Shown here: positions 9,052 through 16,943 of the stretch, in pieces
Layout: every line of letters begins with the position of its first letter
Numbering within the stretch: the first letter of the stretch is position 1
NCBI GenBank assembly: GCA_030147525.1
Contig: JASBVF010000010.1
Coordinates: 62,001 to 126,000 of the forward strand
Reading direction: 5' to 3'
Length of the DNA stretch: 64,000 nucleotides
Origin: Bacteroidota bacterium
GTDB taxonomy: Bacteria; Bacteroidota; Bacteroidia; Chitinophagales; Saprospiraceae
The notes under the pieces: generated by a model
Databases searched by the model: none
What the model was told of the DNA's origin: nothing
What the model saw: only the letters and a program-made list of their open reading frames with translations
Program-made: the position numbers and the translations under genes

Positions 9052-10530
9052 TCAGAAACCATCCCCGTCAAAGTCATCATCGTCGTCCCGCAGCATTCCT
9101 GCCAGAGAATCATTGAAGGACAGGGTGGCATTCACAAAATTTTTATTGATCACATTGAACTCTGCAAGTCCGTGCAAAACCAATTCCATAAAAATAAACT
9201 GGTCTTCCTTTGAAATGCCGTAAGCTTCGACCAGCCTGCGGAGGCCGGCTACTTTTTCCAACTCTTTGCGGTATTCCTGTTCGGAGCAATCGTTGAGCAA
9301 ATCTACGGAATGACCACCGGCGAACCATGCTTTGATGATACCGTATGGATCACGCTCCTGGCCCTTGCGGAGCTTGTCGGGATTGGGAAAGTAGGTAAGA
9401 AAAACCTCTTTCATCGCTTCCCCGATCAGGTGAAGGGCGACGGCGTAAGGTCCTTCCTGTTCGCCTTCGTAAACCAGTTCGACTTTACCGGTGATGGCAG
9501 GGATGACGCCCCAGAAGTCAGTGACCCTGGCGGTGGTTTTTTTCTCGCCATTAATCAGCATCCTGCGCTCGGCGGTGCTGACGAGGTTTTCGTAACCGGA
9601 GATACTGAGGCGGGCAGAGACGCCGCTTTTTTCATCTACCAGCTCGCTTTCACGGGCAGAAAATGAAATTTGCTCCAGCAGTATTTTCAAAACTTCCGGC
9701 ACTTCGACCAGCTTTAGCTGTTCAGGTGTCAAGTCAGCTTCCTGCTGAGTAATGCGCTGGGCCACATCGATGGTACGGGGATAATGCGTGAGGATCTGGC
9801 TTTCGATCCGGTCTTTCAGCGGCGTGATGATGCTTCCCCGGTTGGTGTAATCTTCCGGGTTGGCTGTGAAAACAAACTGGATTTCCAGCGGCAGGCGCAG
9901 TTTGAAGCCACGGATTTGCATGTCGCCTTCCTGCAAAATATTGAAAAGAGCAACCTGAATTCTCGCCTGGAGGTCAGGCAACTCGTTGATAACGAAGATG
10001 CTACGGTGCGAGCGTGGCACCAGACCAAAATGAATTACCCGCTCGTCGGAGTAGGGTAACTTCAGGGTAGCAGCTTTGATGGGGTCCACATCGCCCACGA
10101 GGTCGGCGATGCTTACGTCCGGCGTAGCGAGTTTTTCCACGTAACGGTCGTTGCGATGCACCCAGTCGATGGGGGTGTCATCGCCTTTTTCAGCAATCAG
10201 ATCCACAGCGTAGCGGGATATCGGTGCAAGCGGATCATCATTCAGCTCACTGCCAGCTACGATGGGCATGTATTCGTCGAGCAACTGGACGAGCATCCGG
10301 GCGATGCGGGTCTTTGCCTGGCCCCGGAGGCCGAGCAGTACCATATTGTGCCGGGAGAGTACTGCCCGTTCGATGTCAGGCAATACGGTATCGTCAAATC
10401 CGAGGATGCCCTCGAAAACGGTCTGCTTTTTCTTCAGCTTTTGAATCAGGTTTTGGCGGAGTTCCTCTTTGATGGAGCGTGGCGTGTAGCCGGAAGCTTT
10501 GAGTTCGCCCAGTGTTTTTACTTTCTTCAT
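9052..10530 (-). CDS. ChlI/MoxR-like AAA+ ATPase
   Basis: The 492-residue protein resembles the magnesium-chelatase subunit I branch of AAA+ proteins. Walker A is GLRGQAKT (residues 67-74), followed by a long insert. The Walker B position reads SIFVINELPDL, with Asn-Glu where Asp-Glu is usual. A sensor-like FVFTANPEDYTNRG and an arginine-finger-like ITPLKDRIESQ follow. Residues 390-480 form a helical C-terminal domain ending in an acidic tail of consecutive Asp residues. No chlorophyll genes are nearby, so metal chelation for pigments is unlikely. Homologues usually act as chaperone-like ATPases with a VWA partner; a VWA membrane protein lies at 997-3093 but not in the same operon. Confidence 0.85.
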   Translation of the reverse strand: MKKVKTLGELKASGYTPRSIKEELRQNLIQKLKKKQTVFEGILGFDDTVLPDIERAVLSRHNMVLLGLRGQAKTRIARMLVQLLDEYMPIVAGSELNDDPLAPISRYAVDLIAEKGDDTPIDWVHRNDRYVEKLATPDVSIADLVGDVDPIKAATLKLPYSDERVIHFGLVPRSHRSIFVINELPDLQARIQVALFNILQEGDMQIRGFKLRLPLEIQFVFTANPEDYTNRGSIITPLKDRIESQILTHYPRTIDVAQRITQQEADLTPEQLKLVEVPEVLKILLEQISFSARESELVDEKSGVSARLSISGYENLVSTAERRMLINGEKKTTARVTDFWGVIPAITGKVELVYEGEQEGPYAVALHLIGEAMKEVFLTYFPNPDKLRKGQERDPYGIIKAWFAGGHSVDLLNDCSEQEYRKELEKVAGLRRLVEAYGISKEDQFIFMELVLHGLAEFNVINKNFVNATLSFNDSLAGMLRDDDDDFDGDGF

Positions 10531-10627
10531 AAAATTATCGACGTGAATTTTTGTGCGGTAAAAATGTAAACTTTCGTGGAAACACGAGGACCGGGAGATT
10601 GTTTTGATGGAACTGAAAAGTGTACTT

Positions 10628-11593
10628 TCAATCCTCCTCCGTCAGTTCTTCCTTCAAATCCCGGTTGACGGCGATGCTTGCATTGAGCTCAAAACCGGTC
10701 TGCAAAATGAAGCAGTTGATTTGAATCCATAACATCAAAACGATGATCGTCCCGATGGAGCCGTAAATTTTATTATAAGTATCAAAAGCCTCCACGTAAA
10801 ATGAAAACGCAACCGAAGAGAAAACCGACAAAATGGTGGCAAGCGTCGCTCCCGGCGTAATCCATTTGAACTTTCCGTGTAAAGCAGCACCGTAACGATA
10901 GATCAACGCAATGCCAAAATAGAAGAGCAGGATGATAACCAGCCAGCGGAAAAGCTTGATAGCGCTTTCACCGCCGCCCGTGAGTTGAAGTGCGTCGGCT
11001 ATCCAGTTGATGATGATGTCGCCGAGGATAATCAACCCGACGGAAGCAGCGAGCAGCAATCCAAGTTGCATGGTTAAGCCTATGGCAATCAGTCGTTTGC
11101 GCATGCCGCCCCGCTTGCGGAAAACTTTCAGGTGTGTTTTTTCGAAACCTTCCATCATCGTCAGCATGCCGTTCGATGCGAAGTAGAGCGCCAGAATAAA
11201 GCCCACAGACAGCAGGCTGGAGTTGGGCTTTACCAATTCTTTGATGGTTGACTGGAGTTCCTTTCCGGCGTTGGAGGGCATGATGTACTCAATGTAGCTG
11301 TTGATTTCATGTTCGAAAGTCTCGTAGATCGGCAGTAACGTAGCTACAGTGAAGAGGAAAATGATGGCCGGAAATAGTGAAAGAAAAAAGCTGAACGCCA
11401 TCGCATTGGCCCTGGAAACGATCGTCACCCGCTGGGATTCCCGCCAGAGAAATACCGCCACATCGTAAATAGGAACGCCAAAAAAGCCGGGTAACGAATG
11501 GTTCTTGGTCCATTTCAGCATGGCCGCCAGCAGGGGGTGCTCCACGACGAGGTTTTTTATTTGAATAAAAAATTTTAAAAACTTACTGGGCAT
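10628..11593 (-). CDS. YihY/BrkB family inner-membrane protein
   Basis: The 321-residue protein has about six hydrophobic segments. Family features include FSFFLSLFPAIIFLFTVAT near residues 66-84, NGMLTMMEGFEKTH in the middle and WITPGATLATILSVFSSVAF near 225-245. YihY/BrkB proteins are common inner-membrane proteins of uncertain function, once misnamed RNase BN. The C-terminus is charged and acidic (KEELTEED). It faces away from the Clp-like gene at 11793, sharing a 199-base intergenic region. Confidence 0.9.
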   Translation of the reverse strand: MPSKFLKFFIQIKNLVVEHPLLAAMLKWTKNHSLPGFFGVPIYDVAVFLWRESQRVTIVSRANAMAFSFFLSLFPAIIFLFTVATLLPIYETFEHEINSYIEYIMPSNAGKELQSTIKELVKPNSSLLSVGFILALYFASNGMLTMMEGFEKTHLKVFRKRGGMRKRLIAIGLTMQLGLLLAASVGLIILGDIIINWIADALQLTGGGESAIKLFRWLVIILLFYFGIALIYRYGAALHGKFKWITPGATLATILSVFSSVAFSFYVEAFDTYNKIYGSIGTIIVLMLWIQINCFILQTGFELNASIAVNRDLKEELTEED

Positions 11594-11792
11594 GGATGTT
11601 TGGAATTGGACGTTGGTTATGCTTTGATTTGCGGCGGGTTAGCGGCCTTTCGGTCAATTTTCTTTGTTTTCCCCGGAAAAATACAAACCGTTATTCCTTC
11701 GGGGCGGCAAATTTAACGGTTCGTTGCTTTAACCCCGGTTATTTTTAACAAAAAGCCAATTTCAATTCTAATTTTACCCACAAACACATTGC

Positions 11793-14700
11793 ATGGCCCA
11801 AACTGTCAAATTACCTTTTCATGTCATAAAACTTCGGCTTGCCAATGGTGAGGAGTTCTCCCTGCCGTTGTCTGACAGTGCTGCCCTGCAATTGAGGAGC
11901 TCAGCAAAAGAACTTGCCGAAAAGTACTCTACCGGATTTCAAAAAAAGTTACTTGACCAGGGCAATTATCTCAGCGTGCTCGATGAGCTTCGGGACGGAA
12001 ATTTTCAGAAAAAAAAGCTTACCGTAGATTTTCCCGCATCAAAAGACGGTATCAGCTTCCCGGCCTTTGAGCTGGAGTTTGTTTATTTTTATGAAATCAA
12101 TGAAACAGGAGCCTGGGCTATTCTTCCCGCCCTCAGCGTTGAGGCAATGACCGGTGGCGATGAGGCGCAGCTGGAAGAACGGTTGAAAGAGGCCGTGAAA
12201 GTGGAATTTACGTCCAAAAAACGCCTGCAATCCGTCCATCAGATCATTGCTGCGCATTGGTACGATGGGGCAGAAATAGAGCGGGAGGAGATCGAATTGA
12301 AGTTTCACTCTCCTTCAGAGCTCATCGAACTGCAAAAGAAAAAGAAACAATCGCTGCTGCCCAAAGTGGCCGAAAAACTGGAGATCCGGCATCCTGCTGC
12401 CTACGGTCGTGAGAAGGAATTGTCGGCGATGGAGCGAATGTTCAAGAGCCGTTTCAGCCGAAACATTCTGATCGTGGGCGCCTCCGGGTCGGGCAAGACG
12501 GCGCTTGTTTGGGAGTTTGCCCGCCGCCGCAAAACACTTGGGATCGAAGCGCAAATCTGGGAAACAACCGCATCCGTTTTAATCAAGGAACTCACCCAGG
12601 AAACCGGCTGGCAGGACAACCTTAGCCACCTCGTCAAAGAGCTGACCCTGAGTGGCGATATTCTTTTTGTGCGCAACCTCTCGGAACTGTTCGAAGTGGG
12701 GCGTTACGAGGGGAATGCCGTGAGCATTGCGGAGTACCTCCAGCCTTTTTTAAGTCGTGGTGAAATTACCATGATCACCGAATGCACACCGGAGGAGCGG
12801 GCCAGGATCGAGGTGCGCAGCTCCAACTACCTGGCGTTTTTTCAGCTCGTCCAGTTGCAGGAGCCGAAAGACGACCTGGAGGAAATTATTTCAAAAAAAA
12901 TAAACGACATCGCCGGGCAGCGCAGCATTGAACTCGACCCGGAGGCTGTCCGAGAAATTGTCCGTTTGCACCGGCGGTTTTCACCCTATTCCGGCATGCC
13001 GGGTAAGCCGATTCGGTTTCTCGAAAGCATTTTACTGGCAAAATCGAAATCCGGAGATTCGAAGCTGCCCGCCATTTCCCGTCCGGCTGTTTTAAAACAT
13101 TTCAGCGAGGAGTCGGGCATGCCGCAATTTATGATCGACCCCGATCTTCCGATGGATACCGAAGCCATCCGGCAGCGGTTCAACACGACCGTTTTTGGAC
13201 AGGAGCATGCCGTCAACACAGCCGTGGACATGCTCGCTTCCGTGAAAACTGCGCTCACGAGAACCGGAAAACCGATTGCCTCCTTTCTTTTTGTCGGGCC
13301 TACCGGCGTGGGGAAAACGGAGTTAGCCAAGGTGCTGGCTGAATTTATGTTCGGCAGCCGGGAGCGGATGCTGCGATTCGACATGAGCGAATATAGCCAG
13401 CCCTGGCTCGTCAGCCGACTTACCGGTCAGGGCTACTACGCGGATGGATTGCTGACTTCTGCAGTGCGTCGGGAGCCTTTTTGCGTCTTGCTTTTTGATG
13501 AAATTGAAAAGGCAGCGCCTTCATTTTTTGACCTGCTGCTGCAAATGCTGAGCGAAGGCCGGCTTTCCGACAGTCGTGGGAGGCTCGTCAATTTTTGCAG
13601 CGCCATCATCATCATGACGTCGAACATCGGCGCTGAAAAAATGCAGCGCCGCCGCATTGGCTGGAGCAAGGAGCTTGATGCTGCGGAGATTACGCATCAT
13701 TTTACCAAAGCGGTCGAGGATTACTTCCGCCCGGAGTTGTTCAATCGGATTGACTCGGTCGTTCCTTTCCGTCCGCTTTCCCGGCAAACCATGCGTTTCG
13801 TGGTGGAACGTGAGATTGATTTATTGAAAAAACGGGAAGGTATTCAGTTTCGTCATATCGACCTGACCATCGACGGGGCAGTGCTCGACTTTCTGGCCGA
13901 GGCTGGCTATGAGTCCCGGTACGGCGCCCGGTACCTTCAGCGGACCATCCGGGAGCGGCTGCTCGTTCCAATGGTCCGGAAGCTGAACCAATATCCTTTT
14001 GATGACCGGCTTTCCGTTGTCGTCGGTCTTGAAAACCAGGAAGTGGCGATCAATGTGGTTGCCGACCCGCTGGGCTTCGATTTGCTCATGGAGCAATGGG
14101 ATAAACTGACACTCGCAGAGCAGGCATCTTTCCTGCGCCGGAAAATCAAGCTGACGGAGGAGGGGCCGCTGTTACTTCGGTTTCAGAGTGAACTTGACAT
14201 GCTGGAGCAGGAAAAAAAGCAGCAGGGGACGAAGTTTTGGGAGGACGTTGCCCGGGCGGAAGTTTACACCAACATGCTGACGGTGCGTGAAAAATTTCAA
14301 AAACTCGGCGAAATCATCCAGGAACTGGAAGTGGAAATCGCACTGGCCAGCATGGATCAGGGGGAGTTTTTACTTGATTTCAGTGATAGGATGGAGCAGT
14401 GGGAAAATGATTTTTTTGATCTTCGGGTAAACCTGCACAGCCTGCTGTTTCCGAAACGGGATTTCTGCCACTTTGCCATTTACGGAGCTGAGCCTGCGTT
14501 GCCATTGCAGTTTTATCTTGCAATTTTCAAAGAGAAAAATATTTTAATCAAAAAAGCCCACGCCATTTGGTTTCGGGAAACGATTGTCGCCGAGGAAGTC
14601 ACCGCAAACGTGCCATCCGAAAGCCCGGATGATGCAGGACAGGCGGAAGCTCCGTCAAAGCCGGCCAACTATCATCGGGAAGAGCTGACGCCGGACTCGC

Positions 14701-15089
14701 TCGAAAACCCGGAGTTCTCACCTCAGCGCAAGGGTGACCGGCTTTACGGGGTGGAACTGGAACTTGCCGGACCCTGTATCTGGCTGTACCTCAAGGACGA
14801 AAAGGGATTTCAGCATTGGGAACAGGCGACGAAAACTGAATTTACGCCTTACAGCATTCAAACCCATCTTCACGCCCATACGACTCCGGATGGGATTCAT
14901 CGTTTTGCTTTTTACAACAAATATAAACCCCGGCGCATCGTGAGGAATGGACATGTTGCGGATACGAAGCTGAATGTCACAAGAGAAATTGACCAGGAAG
15001 AGATGCCGCTGTTTTTTGCTGAAAAGCTGGATGAGGAATTTCGCCAGGCAATAGAAGAAGTCTTTCTTATCGATGAACCAAACGATTGA
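11793..15089 (+). CDS. Clp-type AAA+ unfoldase with release-factor-like (PCRF-like) C-terminus
   Basis: The 1098-residue protein starts with about 200 residues that are not a recognisable Clp N-domain. The first AAA module has Walker A GASGSGKT (229-236), but its Walker B position reads ILFVRNLSEL, lacking the Asp-Glu pair. The second module is intact: GPTGVGKT (503-510), VLLFDEIEKA (about 565-574), sensor IIIMTSNIG, RPELFNRID arginine finger and YGARYLQRTI. There is no long ClpB-type coiled-coil middle domain. From about residue 805 the sequence resembles the N-terminal PCRF domain of peptide chain release factor 2: KFWEDVARAEVYTNML, a coiled coil, then GVELELAGPCIWLYLKDEKG and DGIHRFAFYNKYKPRR. 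The GGQ catalytic domain is absent. A protein-remodelling ATPase linked to ribosomes is an inference. Confidence 0.82.
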   Translation: MAQTVKLPFHVIKLRLANGEEFSLPLSDSAALQLRSSAKELAEKYSTGFQKKLLDQGNYLSVLDELRDGNFQKKKLTVDFPASKDGISFPAFELEFVYFYEINETGAWAILPALSVEAMTGGDEAQLEERLKEAVKVEFTSKKRLQSVHQIIAAHWYDGAEIEREEIELKFHSPSELIELQKKKKQSLLPKVAEKLEIRHPAAYGREKELSAMERMFKSRFSRNILIVGASGSGKTALVWEFARRRKTLGIEAQIWETTASVLIKELTQETGWQDNLSHLVKELTLSGDILFVRNLSELFEVGRYEGNAVSIAEYLQPFLSRGEITMITECTPEERARIEVRSSNYLAFFQLVQLQEPKDDLEEIISKKINDIAGQRSIELDPEAVREIVRLHRRFSPYSGMPGKPIRFLESILLAKSKSGDSKLPAISRPAVLKHFSEESGMPQFMIDPDLPMDTEAIRQRFNTTVFGQEHAVNTAVDMLASVKTALTRTGKPIASFLFVGPTGVGKTELAKVLAEFMFGSRERMLRFDMSEYSQPWLVSRLTGQGYYADGLLTSAVRREPFCVLLFDEIEKAAPSFFDLLLQMLSEGRLSDSRGRLVNFCSAIIIMTSNIGAEKMQRRRIGWSKELDAAEITHHFTKAVEDYFRPELFNRIDSVVPFRPLSRQTMRFVVEREIDLLKKREGIQFRHIDLTIDGAVLDFLAEAGYESRYGARYLQRTIRERLLVPMVRKLNQYPFDDRLSVVVGLENQEVAINVVADPLGFDLLMEQWDKLTLAEQASFLRRKIKLTEEGPLLLRFQSELDMLEQEKKQQGTKFWEDVARAEVYTNMLTVREKFQKLGEIIQELEVEIALASMDQGEFLLDFSDRMEQWENDFFDLRVNLHSLLFPKRDFCHFAIYGAEPALPLQFYLAIFKEKNILIKKAHAIWFRETIVAEEVTANVPSESPDDAGQAEAPSKPANYHREELTPDSLENPEFSPQRKGDRLYGVELELAGPCIWLYLKDEKGFQHWEQATKTEFTPYSIQTHLHAHTTPDGIHRFAFYNKYKPRRIVRNGHVADTKLNVTREIDQEEMPLFFAEKLDEEFRQAIEEVFLIDEPND

Positions 15090-15151
15090 AAAGCAAAAAA
15101 TGAAAGCAGGAATTGAATTGTTCAAGGCGTAAAAAAAACTGAAATTTTAAT

Positions 15152-15181
15152 TTGCATTTTTTTTAAAAACCCTTACCTTTC
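15152..15181 (+). promoter_or_regulatory. Bacteroidota-type promoter of the HTH gene
   Basis: A -33 TTG (15152-15154) is followed after exactly 19 bases by TACCTTTC (15174-15181), one base from the Bacteroidota -7 consensus TAnnTTTG. Transcription would begin near 15188 and leave an unusually long leader of about 170 bases before the ATG at 15357. Confidence 0.6.
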
Positions 15182-15356
15182 CCGTAGTAATTAAAAGTTC
15201 ATTGTCTTACTGATATCTTTCATTTTTCAACCGTTTGGGTATCGGCAACGGCATTCAGCAATCTTCATACTCACCTCTACCTGCCATTATTTTTATTGAA
15301 CGAATGTCACTTAAGCCCGACAGTCAACCGGTTGTTGTCTTTAAAATCTAACCGTT

Positions 15357-15623
15357 ATGTACATTACCTTCAAAGAGTTAAGAGACATCAAGCACAGTCT
15401 GCCCACAGGCAGCGTGTCCCGCATTGCACAGGAGTTGAAAGTTGAAGAACAGACTGTTCGAAATTATTTTGGTGCAAAAAAATACGAGGACGGGCAAATT
15501 GTGGGCATTCAGGTTCAACCAGGGCCGGACGGCGGTATCGTACACATTGAAGACACCCGAATCATTGACTTGGCTAAGAAAATCATCGACGAAGCGCATC
15601 AGCATGAGCCGAGTCACAATTAA
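15357..15623 (+). CDS. Small HTH DNA-binding protein of Bacteroidota
   Basis: The 88-residue protein opens MYITFKELRDIKHSLP, followed by a helix-turn-helix-like segment SVSRIAQELKVEEQTVRNYF (residues 19-38). The second half contains GIQVQPGPDGGIVHIEDT, a conserved motif of this small Bacteroidota family. The N-terminal segment should bind DNA in the manner of short regulators; no target is known to me. The gene stands alone, with its own promoter, a long leader and a very strong bidirectional terminator, which suggests high expression. Confidence 0.82.
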   Translation: MYITFKELRDIKHSLPTGSVSRIAQELKVEEQTVRNYFGAKKYEDGQIVGIQVQPGPDGGIVHIEDTRIIDLAKKIIDEAHQHEPSHN

Positions 15624-15640
15624 AAATCCTAATATCGAGC

Positions 15641-15686
15641 AATAAAAAACAGGGCCGGGAAAAACTTCCCGGCCCTGTTTTTTATT
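15641..15686. terminator. Perfect bidirectional rho-independent terminator
   Basis: A perfect 21-bp inverted repeat with a four-base loop, built around CAGGGCCGGGAA, is flanked by A-runs on the left and T-runs on the right. It serves the HTH gene on the plus strand and the convergent methyltransferase gene on the minus strand. Confidence 0.95.
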
Positions 15687-15703
15687 GCGCCAGATTTCCC
15701 GGC

Positions 15704-16429
15704 TTAAATTTTTATGTAAAACTCCCCGGTAAGTTTTTTGTATTCCTCCGTCCATTCCTCTTCATTTTTCCAGATTATCAGCTCTTCCTTTTTCATTGGC
15801 TTCACTTCCCGTTCGAACTGTAGCAGCAATCTTTCAACTTGTTTGCCCGGTTTGGGGCGTACTTCTGTGGTTTTGGAACAATACAGATTGTAAGTGCCAG
15901 CCATTTCTTTAAAACGTAAACCCTCAAGATGGGGAAGAATCACACAAAATTTGCCGTTTTCACGAAGCAGGGAGCGAGTTGCCAACAGGAGATCGCCATG
16001 CGGCAACTTTACGGTATGGCGTACGGATGCTTTGTCCTGGCTGCTCGAAAAAGTACCTCCGCTGAAAAACGGCGGATTGCTTACGATGAGGTCGTATTTA
16101 TTTTTATGTGTTTTGGCAAATTCCTGGATTGAAATGTTGAAAGCATGCAGCTGTCCGGCCCAGGCTGTTTTTTGCATATTTTCTGTAGCCTGGCTGCATG
16201 CTTCTTCATCAATTTCTACGGCATGAATCGTAGCATCGGCAGAACGTTGCGCCAGCATGATGGCAATGACGCCGGTGCCGGTACCGATATCCAGCACGTA
16301 TTCAGCCTGACTGATGTCCGCCCAGGCTCCCAGCAGCACTCCGTCCGTACCCACTTTCATCGTGCAGCGGTCTTGTTCGATGGAAAATTGTTTGAAGTGA
16401 AAAGGTTTCACGGTTGTTTTGGCCTCCAT
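15704..16429 (-). CDS. TrmN6-like tRNA1(Val) adenine-N6 methyltransferase
   Basis: The 241-residue product is read from MEAKTTVKPFHFKQFSI at 16429, which gives the family N-terminus; the frame extends further upstream but without family-like sequence. The Rossmann SAM site is DIGTGTGVIAIMLA, and the N6-adenine methylation motif is SNPPFF. The E. coli homologue (YfiC/TrmN6) methylates A37 of tRNA1(Val). The N-terminal QDRCTMKVGTDGVLLGAW block is characteristic of this branch, so the assignment is good, although the substrate is not proven. Its 5' end lies inside the coding region of the VanZ-like gene. Confidence 0.88.
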   Translation of the reverse strand: MEAKTTVKPFHFKQFSIEQDRCTMKVGTDGVLLGAWADISQAEYVLDIGTGTGVIAIMLAQRSADATIHAVEIDEEACSQATENMQKTAWAGQLHAFNISIQEFAKTHKNKYDLIVSNPPFFSGGTFSSSQDKASVRHTVKLPHGDLLLATRSLLRENGKFCVILPHLEGLRFKEMAGTYNLYCSKTTEVRPKPGKQVERLLLQFEREVKPMKKEELIIWKNEEEWTEEYKKLTGEFYIKI

Positions 16430-16811
16430 AAGTTGAGTGTTGGTGTTTTTGCAGGCAAAGTAAAAAACTGCCGCTATAAATTCCTGCATAGTTACACACC
16501 ATATCCATTAATTCAAAATGGCGGGAGGGTATAAACGCCTGGCTGATCTCTTCAAGCGTTATTCCCAGTGCAACCAACAGACTACCCAATAACAAATTGA
16601 TTCCGAGCAGGTTCACCCGGCGGCGGCGCATCGATGCATTGACGAGAAAGGAAAGAACGGCAAGCAGCAGGAAGTGTAAACTTTTATCAGCCAGTGGGAT
16701 GGTGCCGATTGTTTGTTTGATGGTCAGTCCAAGTGGTGTTTCCAGCCCGATGTTGGCGATGACGAAAAGAAAAACGGCGGTGACGAGTGCTGTTAGTGTT
16801 TTGAAAATCAT
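16302..16811 (-). CDS. VanZ-like membrane protein, overlapping the TrmN6-like gene
   Basis: The 169-residue frame encodes about four hydrophobic segments in its first 120 residues. VanZ-like features are DKSLHFLLLAVLSFL (residues 43-57), GITLEEISQAFIPSRHFELM (about 83-102) and CNYAGIYSGSFLL. The last 45 or so residues are hydrophilic, unlike the family, and are translated from DNA that also encodes the TrmN6-like N-terminus in another frame. The family body appears to end near 16440, so either the overlap is real or a frameshift has removed an earlier stop. VanZ relatives confer low-level teicoplanin resistance in enterococci, but in Bacteroidota the role is unknown. Confidence 0.78.
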   Translation of the reverse strand: MIFKTLTALVTAVFLFVIANIGLETPLGLTIKQTIGTIPLADKSLHFLLLAVLSFLVNASMRRRRVNLLGINLLLGSLLVALGITLEEISQAFIPSRHFELMDMVCNYAGIYSGSFLLCLQKHQHSTYGGQNNRETFSLQTIFHRTRPLHDESGYGRSAAGSLGGHQSG

Positions 16812-16943
16812 TGATGGTCTTTTGGGTAAATCACATTCAAATTTTTTACCAAAAATTACAATCGGGGAAAATTAGCTGAAACCAATGCCGGAGCGAATGG
16901 AATAATCGGATCATGAAGGTGTGGAGACAGAGAGTTGTCAGAT

